A stretch of 64,000 nucleotides of DNA from NCBI RefSeq assembly GCF_013179515.1, contig NZ_JABMCN010000001.1:1-64000 (forward strand). Reading direction: 5' to 3'. Position 1 is the stretch's first letter. Every line of letters starts with the position of its first letter. Origin of the DNA: Pseudomonas sp. CM27 (GTDB lineage Bacteria > Pseudomonadota > Gammaproteobacteria > Pseudomonadales > Pseudomonadaceae). Made by a program: the position numbers and the translations under genes. Below the pieces are notes generated by a model that was not told the origin of the DNA, ran no database searches, and saw nothing but the letters and a program-made list of their open reading frames with translations. This document shows positions 53,130-61,792 of this stretch, in pieces.

Positions 53130-53402
53130 CTGGTTCCCCATCACCAGGCTGCATCGGTGTGTGATCTGAAACTGAATGGCAGGCCGCCCCGAGTAAATGG
53201 GGAACGAATACAGGACCTCGCTGGCCTCGCCTGAAAGATCCCCCAGATCACACACCAATGCTGGAACTTAAGGTGCATACCGGTGTGCCTTACAGCCCAT
53301 AACACTCACCACAATCAACCTTAAATCGACTGCATCGGTCGTGACGTTCGCCCTCCCCTTGGTCCGGGAGGTCGACGGCTGCGAGCGTCACGACCAATGC
53401 AG
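53130..53402 (+). ncRNA. Structured noncoding leader in the rightward early operon
   Basis: Three successive stems: CCTGGT / ACCAGG near 53130-53149; an 18-bp stem of 53151-53168 with 53244-53261 (one mismatch) enclosing a CCCC / GGGG inner hairpin; and a 17-bp stem of 53330-53346 with 53386-53402 (one mismatch) enclosing CCTCCC / GGGAGG. Both long stems start GCAT(C/T)GGT. No ORF is supported from 53084 to 53422. A cis-acting RNA such as an antitermination or translational control element is inferred. Confidence 0.55.
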
Positions 53403-53422
53403 CCACCCCGCAAGAGCAAATC

Positions 53423-53806
53423 ATGGACACGATCACCATCGGCGCATGGATCGGCCACCTCGGCCGTGGCCTGGCGCCTCGCGAATTGCAATGCATCCTC
53501 GATGTCGCCCAAGGCTTCACCACCAAGGAAATTGCCAGGCACTTCGGCATCAGCGAAAGCGGTGTCGAGAAACGCATCGGTGACGCCATGTTGAAGCTGG
53601 GTGTTGCCCGGCGGGCTGCGGCCGTGGCCGAAGCCATGCGCCGCCAGATCATCAGCCCGATCTGCATCGCCCTGGCAGCCCTCATCACCATGCACGCGGT
53701 GATCGACGACAGCGACCCAATGCGCCGCGACCGCCGCGCGCCGGAGCGCCGCACCGCCCAAGTTCGAATCGTTCGCAAGGCCGAAGCCTTGGAACTCCAT
53801 GCCTGA
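53423..53806 (+). CDS. Small LuxR-type HTH regulator with a membrane segment
   Basis: A 127-residue protein. The N-terminal GerE/LuxR HTH reads APRELQCILDVAQGFTTKEI and HFGISESGVEKRIGDAMLKL. It is followed by a hydrophobic helix (IISPICIALAALITMHAVI) and a basic tail. There is no receiver or autoinducer domain. A membrane-tethered DNA-binding protein is implied. It is the first clear ORF of the rightward operon after the structured leader. Confidence 0.8.
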   Translation: MDTITIGAWIGHLGRGLAPRELQCILDVAQGFTTKEIARHFGISESGVEKRIGDAMLKLGVARRAAAVAEAMRRQIISPICIALAALITMHAVIDDSDPMRRDRRAPERRTAQVRIVRKAEALELHA

Positions 53807-53823
53807 CCAACAAGGACCAACCC

Positions 53824-54156
53824 ATGAACGAAGCCATCCGCAATAGCCGTGTGCAATACGCCCAGGTGCAGCAGCAGGCCGAAGCCGCCGCCGCCCAGTT
53901 CCGCAGCAACTCCCGGTTCTTCGTCCAGCAGGGCGAGAACAACAGCTGGGCCATCGTCGGCTCCGACGACAACCGTCTGTACGGCCAGCGCCGCCGCTAC
54001 TTCGATGCGGTGACCTACGCCGAAAGCCTAGAGCGCGCGGTGAACGCAAAGTCGGTACCGGTGCTGAAGGTCAGCCCGCCTGACGACGCCCGCACCCGAA
54101 GGGCCTCGCTGTGGGCCCTGGTGCTGATCGTCATGGCCGGAGCGTTCTCGTCATGA
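53824..54156 (+). CDS. Hypothetical phage protein with C-terminal membrane helix
   Basis: A 110-residue protein: Gln/Ala-rich N-terminus ([17 protein letters not shown]), a middle domain ([20 protein letters not shown]), and a C-terminal hydrophobic tail ([16 protein letters not shown]). It overlaps ssb by 4 bp. Function unknown. Confidence 0.75.
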   Translation: MNEAIRNSRVQYAQVQQQAEAAAAQFRSNSRFFVQQGENNSWAIVGSDDNRLYGQRRRYFDAVTYAESLERAVNAKSVPVLKVSPPDDARTRRASLWALVLIVMAGAFSS

Positions 54157-54650
54157 GCCGCGGGGTGAACAAGGTCATCCTGGTCGGCACCTGCGGCCAG
54201 GACCCGGAAGTACGCTACCTGCCCAACGGCAACGCCGTCACCAACGTCAGCCTGGCCACCAGCGAGCAGTGGACGGACAAGCGCTCGGGCGAGAAGGTCG
54301 AGCGCACCGAGTGGCACCGGGTGTCGCTGTTCGGGAAGGTCGCAGAAATCGCCGGCGAGTACCTGCGCAAGGGCGCCCAGTGCTACATCGAGGGAAAGCT
54401 GCAGACCCGCGAGTGGGAGAAGGACGGCATCAAGCGCTACACCACGGAAATCGTGGTCGACATCAACGGCACGATGCAGCTGCTGGGCAGTCGGCCGCAG
54501 GGCCAGCAGCCCGGGCAAGTGCCAGATCGGCAGCCGCAACAACAGCGCCCGACGCGCCAGCAGCCGAGCCAACAGGCCGCGCCGCCCGATCACGACAGCT
54601 TCGACGACGACATACCGTTCGCGCCCCTCCACCACCTGGCCGGTGCGTAG
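54153..54650 (+). CDS. ssb: Phage single-stranded DNA-binding protein
   Basis: A 165-residue OB-fold [49 protein letters not shown] and [20 protein letters not shown] Gln/Pro-rich linker leads to an acidic tip DDDIPFAP, which usually binds partner proteins at the very end; here a short extra tail follows. Phage copy, distinct from the host gene by context. The ATG overlaps the previous stop. Confidence 0.95.
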   Translation: MSRGVNKVILVGTCGQDPEVRYLPNGNAVTNVSLATSEQWTDKRSGEKVERTEWHRVSLFGKVAEIAGEYLRKGAQCYIEGKLQTREWEKDGIKRYTTEIVVDINGTMQLLGSRPQGQQPGQVPDRQPQQQRPTRQQPSQQAAPPDHDSFDDDIPFAPLHHLAGA

Positions 54651-54652
54651 CC

Positions 54653-54814
54653 ATGAAGCGCCGGCAGCGTGTTCACCCACCCGCGTACTACCTTGGCCGT
54701 GCCTGCCGCGACAACAGCCAGTCACGCGATGCCCAGCCATACGACTGGCTCACGGTGAACCGCGGCTGGTGGCTTGCCGGCTGGCATGACCGAGGCATGG
54801 AGCTTTCCGCTTGA
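54653..54814 (+). CDS. RMF/CrpP-like small protein
   Basis: A 53-residue basic protein. The series PPAYYLGRACRDNSQSRD, PYDWLTVNRGWWLAGWHDRG resembles ribosome modulation factor (GYQAGIAGR, PYQTLN, QWLGGWREA) and the RMF-like CrpP family seen on Pseudomonas mobile elements. RMF dimerises ribosomes; some CrpP members were reported to affect ciprofloxacin susceptibility. Which activity this one has cannot be told. It lies 2 bp after ssb. Confidence 0.7.
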   Translation: MKRRQRVHPPAYYLGRACRDNSQSRDAQPYDWLTVNRGWWLAGWHDRGMELSA

Positions 54815-54895
54815 AACGCATCACCGCGCGCGTCCGGCACGGCCGGCGCCAGCAGCACATCAATTTGCCGCCCAGCGGCTTGGGAGGTATCGGCC

Positions 54896-55255
54896 ATGAC
54901 CGAGGAGAGAACAGCATCTGCGCGGCACTCTGCCGACTACCGCGACCGGGAGAAGAAGAAGGCCGAGAAGCTGGGAATCGAGAAGGTGTTCTTCAACATG
55001 CCTGCCGGAATCAAGGCTGCCATGGCCGTCGAGATTGAGCACCACGGCTATGACCAGGTGCAGGAGCTCTGGCAGGATCTGGCCTTGTCGTGGATAGCGC
55101 AGGATCCTGAAGAGCGGGCGCGTCGCCTTGAACGACCTGACGCGCCAGCTTTTTACATCTCGCCAAAACTAGCGCGCCAGTTTCAAGATGCCAGCATTGC
55201 CGAGCTGAGGCGAGATCCAGGTGACGAGATTCAGCGCCCCGAATCAGAAGTCTGA
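54896..55255 (+). CDS. Hypothetical early phage protein, 119 aa
   Basis: Charged helical protein (YRDREKKKAEKLGIEKVFFN, MPAGIKAAMAVEIEHHGYDQ, VQELWQDLALSWI). The PAGIKAAMAVEIEHHG segment resembles short ribbon-helix-helix-like DNA-binding motifs, but this is weak. Rightward early operon. Confidence 0.7.
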   Translation: MTEERTASARHSADYRDREKKKAEKLGIEKVFFNMPAGIKAAMAVEIEHHGYDQVQELWQDLALSWIAQDPEERARRLERPDAPAFYISPKLARQFQDASIAELRRDPGDEIQRPESEV

Positions 55256-55447
55256 AGGTTTATTTTCGGAGCAATACTCTTGCCACCTAACCGAAGCAGT
55301 GCAGGCTGCATTCTGCAAATCCCAGTACTTCTTGCGCTCACCCTCGCCATCCAGTTTAGGGTGCTCTTTTAAAAAGTCCTTTGCCGCTTTGTGCTTTGCC
55401 GAGAAGTCTTCCGACAGTTCAGAGATCCGATCCCAATATTCTGACAT
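55244..55447 (-). CDS. Small hypothetical protein, 67 aa, opposite strand
   Basis: A minus-strand ORF with good coding appearance: MSEYWDRISELSEDFSAKHK, then KDFLKEHPKL and a Trp/Tyr/Cys-containing tail. AAGGAAGAG precedes the ATG. It overlaps the end of the plus-strand gene by 12 bp. Unrecognised; could be a lysogenic-expressed cargo gene. Confidence 0.5.
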   Translation of the reverse strand: MSEYWDRISELSEDFSAKHKAAKDFLKEHPKLDGEGERKKYWDLQNAACTASVRWQEYCSENKPSDF

Positions 55448-55560
55448 TTGCTCTTCCTTAACCCGGCCCAATGCCGGTCATCCGTAATACCCCATCCCAA
55501 ACCAAATTGCCACCATGCCGCATCCGGCCACGGAGGGCGGCGCATGCATGGAGAAGAACA

Positions 55561-56673
55561 ATGCCACAGCTCAACCGCAGCGCCAGCATCATTTTCGGTG
55601 ATGCCAAGATCATAATCCGCGAGCCACACCCCGGGCGTCAGTCGTGGAACCAGGAGAAAGCCTGGGAGCGCGAGTACCGTAACCAGGTGCTGAAGCGCAT
55701 CGTGCAGACTCTCAATCGCATGGGCTGGACATGCGCCATGCCTGAACTGCGCGAGCGCGACAAGCATGACCAGTACGGCATCGCTGAAAACTTCCGCCGC
55801 AACGAACGTCTTTGCAGCAAGGGTGACCTCAAGGCCAACCTGAAGCTGTCCGGCGCGACGATCACCTTTGAGATGTTCCAGAATGTGAACGCGCCAGATC
55901 GCCCTGATCATGATGGCCGGTACCAGAGCGACAAAGAGAAGCACATGCCCTACCTCATGCGCCTGGAGATGGAGCGCACCCGCCGACGGATCCGTACCTA
56001 CCTCTGCAACATCTTCAGCGGCTACTACTTCGACACAGAGGCGACGAGGAAATTTGGGAACCAGAAATTAGGGCCAGGCCACCTCACGGCGCTCGCGCGG
56101 ATTCAGCTGCACTACGAGCAGTCTTGGCACTTCAAAGGCGAGAACTGGGAGAAGTACAAGACCGGCGCTGGCATGACGTACAACCTCGACTCAGCTGAGG
56201 GCGTGAATCTTGAGCACGGTCAAACCGTATGGTTTACAGACCGTAAAGGCCGCTGGCAGCGGGGCCTGGCTCTCTACAACATCAACAATATGTGGTGGGT
56301 GATCACGGGGCCGTACAGCTATACCAACCTCTGCTGCAGCGAACTTCATACAATTCCGCCTGAGCTGCCAAAGATCAAAGCGAACCTAGCTCGGCGGCGC
56401 AAGCGCCTTGAGTCTCTTATGTCCCAGGCCGCGGCCAAGATGGACTTCAAGCGCGCTGAAGTGCTGAAGAACATACTGATCCCACCTCAGGAATCGCTCT
56501 ACATGATCTGGACAGATCGACACGGTGGAGCCTACTTCGGGCCTAGCTACAGCGGCTACACCTGCGACACGACCCAAGCTGGCAAGTACACCCGCGCCGA
56601 GTTGAAGCCTTACCTGGGCGATGCCGACGAGAAAGACCACCTCCGCGCCGTTCCAATTCGCGCTGCCGCCTGA
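55561..56673 (+). CDS. Hypothetical phage protein, 370 aa
   Basis: Large soluble protein. N-terminal: IIFGDAKIIIREPHPGRQ, LNRMGWTCAMPELRERDKHD; middle: DGRYQSDKEKHMPYLMRLEM, NIFSGYYFDTEATRKFG, LARIQLHYEQSWHFKGENWE; C-terminal: LESLMSQAAAKMDFKRAEVL. I have seen homologues in Pseudomonas phage early regions but no assigned function; the central part might be an enzyme or DNA-binding core. Complete, with ATG 55561. Confidence 0.75.
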   Translation: MPQLNRSASIIFGDAKIIIREPHPGRQSWNQEKAWEREYRNQVLKRIVQTLNRMGWTCAMPELRERDKHDQYGIAENFRRNERLCSKGDLKANLKLSGATITFEMFQNVNAPDRPDHDGRYQSDKEKHMPYLMRLEMERTRRRIRTYLCNIFSGYYFDTEATRKFGNQKLGPGHLTALARIQLHYEQSWHFKGENWEKYKTGAGMTYNLDSAEGVNLEHGQTVWFTDRKGRWQRGLALYNINNMWWVITGPYSYTNLCCSELHTIPPELPKIKANLARRRKRLESLMSQAAAKMDFKRAEVLKNILIPPQESLYMIWTDRHGGAYFGPSYSGYTCDTTQAGKYTRAELKPYLGDADEKDHLRAVPIRAAA

Positions 56674-56699
56674 CCCTCCCGCGCTGCCCGCCAGCGCCT

Positions 56700-56984
56700 T
56701 CAATCAGACCGATCATCAGCACCAACAGTCTCGCTAGCGATTATCGCTGTGAAGCTCCCGGTAAAGCTGTGGCGCAGCTCCTTCGGCATCTCATACGAGA
56801 AATGTACGAGCCAGGAGCCATCTCCAAGCTGGAGAGACTCCGTGCGGTACCGCTCCACTTGCGACTCATCGATACCGACTTTGACCGCAACTTGTCCGTT
56901 CGTTGGCTCGCTATCCATTAGCTGCACTCTCAGTAGCCCTGGCAGTGACTCATAGTGATAGCACAAGGACACTATAAAGACCAA
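56700..56984 (-). CDS. Hypothetical minus-strand protein, about 94 aa
   Basis: Protein-like frame with MDSEPTNGQVAVKVGIDESQ, GDGSWLVHFSYEMPKEL and ASETVGADDRSD. TTG 56984 has GGGGAGG 6 nt upstream and is my preferred start; ATG 56918 would give 72 residues. It is divergent from the methyltransferase. Function unknown. Confidence 0.55.
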   Translation of the reverse strand: MVFIVSLCYHYESLPGLLRVQLMDSEPTNGQVAVKVGIDESQVERYRTESLQLGDGSWLVHFSYEMPKELRHSFTGSFTAIIASETVGADDRSD

Positions 56985-57031
56985 TTCACGCCTCCCCGGC
57001 GAGGGCGGCGCCTGCCTGCAAGGACCACAAA

Positions 57032-58816
57032 ATGACGTGTATGACCTCCCTCGCCCTGCCCTTCGAAAAGGAGCTGGTTGTCGATCTATTCGCCGGCGGC
57101 GGCGGCGCCAGCAGCGGAATCGCCGAGGCGTACCGCGAACCGGATGTGGCGGTAAATCACAACCCAATCGCCTTGGCCGTGCACCGCGCCAATCACCCGC
57201 AGACCGAGCACTACGTGGCGGATGTGTTCGAGGTCGACCCAGTCCTGGCTACCAAGGGCCAGCCGGTCGGCATCCTGTGGGCCTCGCCAGACTGCCGGCA
57301 TCACAGCAAGGCAAAAGGAGGGAAGCCGCGCGACCGCAAGATTCGCGGCCTAGCATGGGTAATCATCCGCTGGGCATACCAAACGCGCCCACGCCTGATC
57401 TTCCTCGAAAACGTGGAGGAGTTCGCCGACTGGGGGCCGCTCGACGATGAGGGCAAGCCGGTCAAAGCCGAAAAGGGCCGCACATTCAAGGCCTTCGTGA
57501 ACGTGCTGGGCAACGGCATCCCAGAAGACCACCCAGACCTTCCCGAAATCCTGGCCGAGATCGGCGACCACGTTCCCAAGGAAGCGCTGGTGCGCGGCCT
57601 GCGCTACAACTTCGAGCACCAGGTGCGCGTCGCGGCCGACCAGGGCGCGCCAACGATCCGCAAGCGCCTGTACGGCATTGCCCGGCGCGATGGAAAGCCG
57701 ATCGTCTGGCCGGCGCCGACGCACCACAAGAACCCAGGCAAGGGTCAGAAAGCCTGGCGGTCTGCCGCCGAGTGCATCGACTGGGAGCTGCAGGGGCGCA
57801 CGATCTTCCGCGACGATGCCTTGGTGGAGAACACCATGAACCGGATTGCCAAAGGGCTGTGGCGTCACACCTTGGCCAGCAACGATCCGTTCATTGTCCC
57901 AATGCGCGGCACTTCGAAGGCGCACACCAGCACCCATAGCGTTGCCGATCCGGTATCGACAATCAGTGGTGGCGGCACCCATCACGCGCTGGTGCAGCCA
58001 ACAATGGCTTTGGCCGGCTGCCTGACAGAGCACGCCAATGGATCAACACAGCGCACCTTCGACGCCGAGGAGCCGCTTCGGACGCAAGTGGCCCAGGTCA
58101 AGGGCGGACATTTCGCGCTGATCACCGCCAACTTGGTCACCTTGCGCAGCGGTTGTGTCAGCGCCCCAATGGCCAACCCTGTCGGATGCATCACTCAGAG
58201 CGGCGGACACCACGCCATAGCGTCAGCCCACCTCGAGCAGGCGAATGGCGGGTTTTACAAAGGCGATGGCCGAAGTGCGGTCGACCCTTTCTCGACGATC
58301 TTGGGCAAGGGCTCCAATCAGAGGCTGGTGACGGCCTATCTGGTCAAGTACTACGGTGCCGAGAAAGATGGCATCTCCATGCGGGAGCCGATGCACACCA
58401 TCCCGTCGAAAGATCGCATGGCCGTCGTTCAGGTCGTGCAGTTGCAAACCCACACCCTGACGGACGAGGAGCTGGCCGGCGCCCGCAAGTGCGCTGAGTT
58501 CATGCGCAAATACCTCCCTCAGCACTTCACTGAACAGGCCGACGTGGTGATGGTTGGCGACTACGTGATGATCGACATCACGCTTCGCATGCTCAAGCCG
58601 CACGAGCTGAAACGCGCCCAAGGCTTCCGGGCTGACTACATCATCGACCGCGGCCTTTTCCTCGATGAGAAAGCTGGCCAGCTGTATTGGGATGCGATCT
58701 CCGGCGCCAATCAGGTAAAGCTGCTGGGCAACAGCGTCTGCAAGGACGAAGCCCGGGCCCTTGTCGCGGCGAACGCATCCGACCTCATCGAACTTTATCA
58801 GCGCCTGGCGGCCTGA
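57032..58816 (+). CDS. DNA cytosine-5 methyltransferase, non-canonical motif IV
   Basis: A 594-residue protein. Motif I is DLFAGGGGASSGI (18-30). Motif IV is SPDCRHHS with Cys88, where PPC would be usual. Motif VI is ENVEEF (126-131), motif VIII RKRLYGIA, and motif X LLGNSVCK. Between about 295 and 460 several short repeats of the form DPvSTIxGxGxHxALV replace a conventional target-recognition region. AAGGA precedes ATG 57032. Probably modifies phage DNA for protection from host restriction. No cognate restriction gene is adjacent. Confidence 0.88.
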   Translation: MTCMTSLALPFEKELVVDLFAGGGGASSGIAEAYREPDVAVNHNPIALAVHRANHPQTEHYVADVFEVDPVLATKGQPVGILWASPDCRHHSKAKGGKPRDRKIRGLAWVIIRWAYQTRPRLIFLENVEEFADWGPLDDEGKPVKAEKGRTFKAFVNVLGNGIPEDHPDLPEILAEIGDHVPKEALVRGLRYNFEHQVRVAADQGAPTIRKRLYGIARRDGKPIVWPAPTHHKNPGKGQKAWRSAAECIDWELQGRTIFRDDALVENTMNRIAKGLWRHTLASNDPFIVPMRGTSKAHTSTHSVADPVSTISGGGTHHALVQPTMALAGCLTEHANGSTQRTFDAEEPLRTQVAQVKGGHFALITANLVTLRSGCVSAPMANPVGCITQSGGHHAIASAHLEQANGGFYKGDGRSAVDPFSTILGKGSNQRLVTAYLVKYYGAEKDGISMREPMHTIPSKDRMAVVQVVQLQTHTLTDEELAGARKCAEFMRKYLPQHFTEQADVVMVGDYVMIDITLRMLKPHELKRAQGFRADYIIDRGLFLDEKAGQLYWDAISGANQVKLLGNSVCKDEARALVAANASDLIELYQRLAA

Positions 58817-58837
58817 CGTCGCCAGAAGGAGACACCC

Positions 58838-59482
58838 ATGCCCACAGAAAACCGATCCAGCAACACAGAGATGGTCAGCGTGCCGCGCGAACTGGCCGAA
58901 CGCATCCAACTGCGCCTTGATCACGCGGCGTCGGCGTTCAAGGTTGCAAAGCCTGAGCGCGACCAGTTCCGCACCCTGTTGGCCAAGCCGGCCCCGCAGC
59001 CCCACGCCGAGCCGATAGCGTGGATGGTTGGTACTGCCATCTGGTGGACCAAAGAAGAGGCGGAAAGGGATTCGGCGGCGACTGGGCTGCCGATTGTTGG
59101 TCTTGGCCCGATGATCGACCCGGCCGTGGCTGAGCGGCTGAGCAAGGCCACCGCTTTCGTGCAGCGGATGGTTGAATGCGCGGGCGCCCAGCAGAGCGTG
59201 GCCACAGGCTATGTCCGCGACATTCTCGATGTGCTCAAGGGCAGCGCAGCACCGAGCGCGCCCGTTGAGCTGCAGCGAATGAGCTTCGAATACGTGCATG
59301 CAGATGGCGAGCGCCGCACCGTCGCCTTATCTCGGGAAGAGGTGGCCGGCTACATGGACGAGTTCTTGTTCGAGAAACTGACCGAAGAAATTTGCCAATG
59401 CGAGCCGATCGGCGAGACCAACGTCGTGGACTGCCGCTGCGACGAAGTCGCCGTACAGTTCAGCCTGGTCACGCCGACCTGA
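58838..59482 (+). CDS. Hypothetical phage protein, 214 aa
   Basis: Starts MPTENRSSNTEMVSVPRELA (residues MVSVPRELAERIQL resemble a small regulatory or adaptor start common in Pseudomonas phages), with AWMVGTAIWWTKEEAERDSA and a C-terminal Cys cluster (CQCEPI, DCRCDE). AAGGAG upstream. Function unknown; possibly metal-binding through the Cys cluster. Confidence 0.75.
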   Translation: MPTENRSSNTEMVSVPRELAERIQLRLDHAASAFKVAKPERDQFRTLLAKPAPQPHAEPIAWMVGTAIWWTKEEAERDSAATGLPIVGLGPMIDPAVAERLSKATAFVQRMVECAGAQQSVATGYVRDILDVLKGSAAPSAPVELQRMSFEYVHADGERRTVALSREEVAGYMDEFLFEKLTEEICQCEPIGETNVVDCRCDEVAVQFSLVTPT

Positions 59483-59528
59483 CGACAAGGGCACATTTGT
59501 ACTCCATGCAGCTGTAACCCCTCTCCCT

Positions 59529-59831
59529 CTATTTCGAGCAGGCTACAAGCTTCTCCGTTTTAGCCAGGCCCTCGGTGGCGATTCGGCGAGCGCGCCCCAC
59601 ACCCCAAGCCAATGCCCTGGTCATCGATTCGCCTGGGCGGGAGTCGAAGGCCTCCTCGTGGAGCGCAGCGCCAGCCGGCGCATAGACGCCGATAAACATC
59701 TGCGTGCTGCCCGTCCGCGACAGCCTCACCTGAACATCGATAAACGTCCCGTCATCGAGAGTTTCGTCATGTTCCCGATGGTGGAGTGTGGGATCCGCCC
59801 ACTGCCAATAAACGTTTCCGCGAATTCGCAT
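59529..59831 (-). CDS. Hypothetical minus-strand protein, 100 aa
   Basis: MRIRGNVYWQWADPTLHHRE, then FIDVQVRLSRTGSTQMFIGV and ALAWGVGRARRIATEG. GGAGG lies 4 nt before ATG 59831. Coding appearance is good; the family is unknown. Opposite to the surrounding early operon. Confidence 0.6.
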   Translation of the reverse strand: MRIRGNVYWQWADPTLHHREHDETLDDGTFIDVQVRLSRTGSTQMFIGVYAPAGAALHEEAFDSRPGESMTRALAWGVGRARRIATEGLAKTEKLVACSK

Positions 59832-60011
59832 GCCGCCTCCTACGACTGACGTCTTTTGTGTATGGCCAAAGACCACCATAGCGAAGCGGTGCAGCTGCAC
59901 AACCGGAATAGGCCGAACTGTGAACTGAATCGGACCACCGGCTGAAAAACCTCCACACATTCAATAATTTGTACAACTTATTGCCGCGATATGGCGGCCA
60001 AGGACGACGTC

Positions 60012-60506
60012 ATGCCTGAAGAAAGCCAACTGCACCCCGACCTCGCGCGCATCTACGACATTTTTGGGCTGCATCACTCGCATCCGGTCAGTGTTCTAGA
60101 GGTCAACGTCCGGAACACAAAGCGCTTCTCTGACCTTCTTCAAGCGGTCGAGAGTGAGTTTCTGATGATGCCTGGCACCCCTTCGGACGAGCCCGAAGAT
60201 GAAGGTTGCCCGGTGGATGATGAATGCCTGGTGAATCGGTGGGGCTCAACCCAAGAAGAGTACATCGAGCAGTTTCGGGCTGCGCTCCAGCACCTGAATG
60301 GGAAGAGCCGCACCATCACGCTTTCCGGCTGCGAGTTCACCGAAGACGATTTGCTCCGCACTGCGGTGCGAATGGTGAGAGGCACCACCAGGATGAAGCA
60401 GCCGCGGTGGGTCCTGATGAAGGACTCCTTCTGCTGCGGATCAGGCGTTGCGCACGCGCTGTGCCGGCGTTTCGGCTTCGATCCGGACGAGGACCTGCGC
60501 AAATGA
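60012..60506 (+). CDS. Hypothetical phage protein, 164 aa
   Basis: Acidic protein: MPEESQLHPDLARIYDIFGL, EDEGCPVDDECLVNRWGSTQ, and a C-terminal segment with CCGSGVAHALCRRFGF. ATG 60012 with AGGA 7 nt upstream is preferred over ATG 59991. Overlaps the HNH gene by 4 bp. Confidence 0.7.
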   Translation: MPEESQLHPDLARIYDIFGLHHSHPVSVLEVNVRNTKRFSDLLQAVESEFLMMPGTPSDEPEDEGCPVDDECLVNRWGSTQEEYIEQFRAALQHLNGKSRTITLSGCEFTEDDLLRTAVRMVRGTTRMKQPRWVLMKDSFCCGSGVAHALCRRFGFDPDEDLRK

Positions 60507-60874
60507 CCATGCGCCTGAAGAAAGCCGAGCGCGAGCAGCTCCGCCTGAAGTACGGCGGCCGCTGCGCATATTGCGGAAACGACCTGGGCGAACGCTGGCA
60601 CGCCGACCACTTCGCCCCGGTGATCCGGTTGCTCGATGAGCGCGTGGCCGAGCAGCTGCAGAACCACAACGTGGGCAACATGATGCCGGCCTGTGTGCCC
60701 TGCAACCTGAGTAAGTCCCGCATGCATCTGGAGGACTGGCGCCGCTGGCTGGCCGGCCACGTCAACAGCCTCAACCAGTACCACCCTATCTATCGCCTGG
60801 CCAAGGCCTACGGCTTGATAGCCGAGACCGGCGCCGAGGTCGTCTTCCACTTCGAAAAGGTGAGCCAACCATGA
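60503..60874 (+). CDS. HNH endonuclease (early region)
   Basis: A 123-residue HNH nuclease: CAYCGNDLG, WHADHFAPVIR and NMMPACVPCNLSKS give the zinc cysteines and catalytic His/Asn. Second HNH of the prophage. It could be a homing or recombination nuclease; role not defined. Overlaps both neighbours by 4 bp. Confidence 0.88.
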   Translation: MTMRLKKAEREQLRLKYGGRCAYCGNDLGERWHADHFAPVIRLLDERVAEQLQNHNVGNMMPACVPCNLSKSRMHLEDWRRWLAGHVNSLNQYHPIYRLAKAYGLIAETGAEVVFHFEKVSQP

Positions 60875-61122
60875 CCCGCCTCGCCCTCTGCCTCCTGCTG
60901 CTGGCAACCGGCGCCAGCGCAACCGAGAACGTCATCGACGTGCAGCACGACAGCCAGCGCGGCGTCACCTGCTACCTGCTCAACGGGGTCGGCATCAGCT
61001 GCATCCCCGACAGCCAGCTGCAGGCCGGCAACCAGCGCCAGCTCTCCCCGCACGAAACACAACCCGAACCTACACCCGCACTGGCGCCTGGGCGCTGGAT
61101 TGATGAGAGGTATCAGCTGTGA
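60871..61122 (+). CDS. Small exported phage protein, 83 aa
   Basis: Signal peptide MTRLALCLLLLATGASA, then a short mature part with two Cys (VTCYLLNGVGISCIPDSQ) that could form a disulphide, and a Pro-rich tail. Unknown function; an exported early or lysogenic product could act at the envelope. Confidence 0.75.
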   Translation: MTRLALCLLLLATGASATENVIDVQHDSQRGVTCYLLNGVGISCIPDSQLQAGNQRQLSPHETQPEPTPALAPGRWIDERYQL

Positions 61123-61400
61123 AGATTGGAAAGCTGTTCCTTGGACTGAACTGGTGCTACGGCGGCAAAGATGAGGCCGTTGTCGCCAGCTGGGCGCTGA
61201 AATGTGGCTACTGGCGCTGGGCGGTCTGGTGGCGAAAGCCAAAGAAGGCGCTGTGCCTTCCGGCCTTCGGGCCATCCATGGCTGCAGGCACCCGGTACTT
61301 CGTTGGCCATGGCCACTTCGGTGCTTGGGCACGACTTCCGCTGATCGGCTCGCTGTCCATCTCAACCCAGCCGCCCTACCCGATGCAGGTGAAGCCATGA
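61119..61400 (+). CDS. Hypothetical phage protein, 93 aa
   Basis: Trp-rich small protein (CGYWRWAVWWRKPKKALCLP). GTG start overlapping the previous stop. Unknown function; part of the coupled early operon. Confidence 0.65.
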   Translation: MKIGKLFLGLNWCYGGKDEAVVASWALKCGYWRWAVWWRKPKKALCLPAFGPSMAAGTRYFVGHGHFGAWARLPLIGSLSISTQPPYPMQVKP

Positions 61401-61792
61401 CCGACCTGATCGAAGTGAGGGTATCCAACCTGATCGGCGCGCCGCTGGACTGGGCGGTGGCCATGGCCGAAGGTTTCGGCACAGATCCCGAATGCAGGAC
61501 CACAATCTGGCGCACCCGGACCGATCCTACCAGCGTCAGCATCCGCGGCGCGGCCGAAGGCTTCGGCTATCGCCCTTCCAGCAACTGGGAGCACGGAGGC
61601 CAGCTTATCGACCAGCACAGCGGTACAGCGCAGAACATACCGGGCCTGCCCGAGGACGTGCGCTACGCCGGCGGACCGGCCGGCGCCGGGATCTGGTGTT
61701 ACGGTCCAACCGCGCTGATCGCATTCTGCCGGGGGCTAGTCAATCACAAGCTCGGCGATATCGTCCAGGTGCCGAAGGAGCTGATGCAATGA
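61397..61792 (+). CDS. DUF2591-like phage protein
   Basis: A 131-residue protein: LIGAPLDWAVAMAEGFG, GYRPSSNWEHGGQLIDQ, YGPTALIAFCRGLVNHKLGD and VQVPKELM follow the DUF2591 pattern of phage proteins of unknown function. ATG overlaps the previous gene. Confidence 0.85.
   Translation: MTDLIEVRVSNLIGAPLDWAVAMAEGFGTDPECRTTIWRTRTDPTSVSIRGAAEGFGYRPSSNWEHGGQLIDQHSGTAQNIPGLPEDVRYAGGPAGAGIWCYGPTALIAFCRGLVNHKLGDIVQVPKELMQ

Noticed and set aside
54811-55038. Plus-strand ORF overlapping the gene at 54896
   Set aside because: Most of it overlaps the better-supported gene in another frame and its residues look like shadow translation; only the first 29 codons are unexplained.
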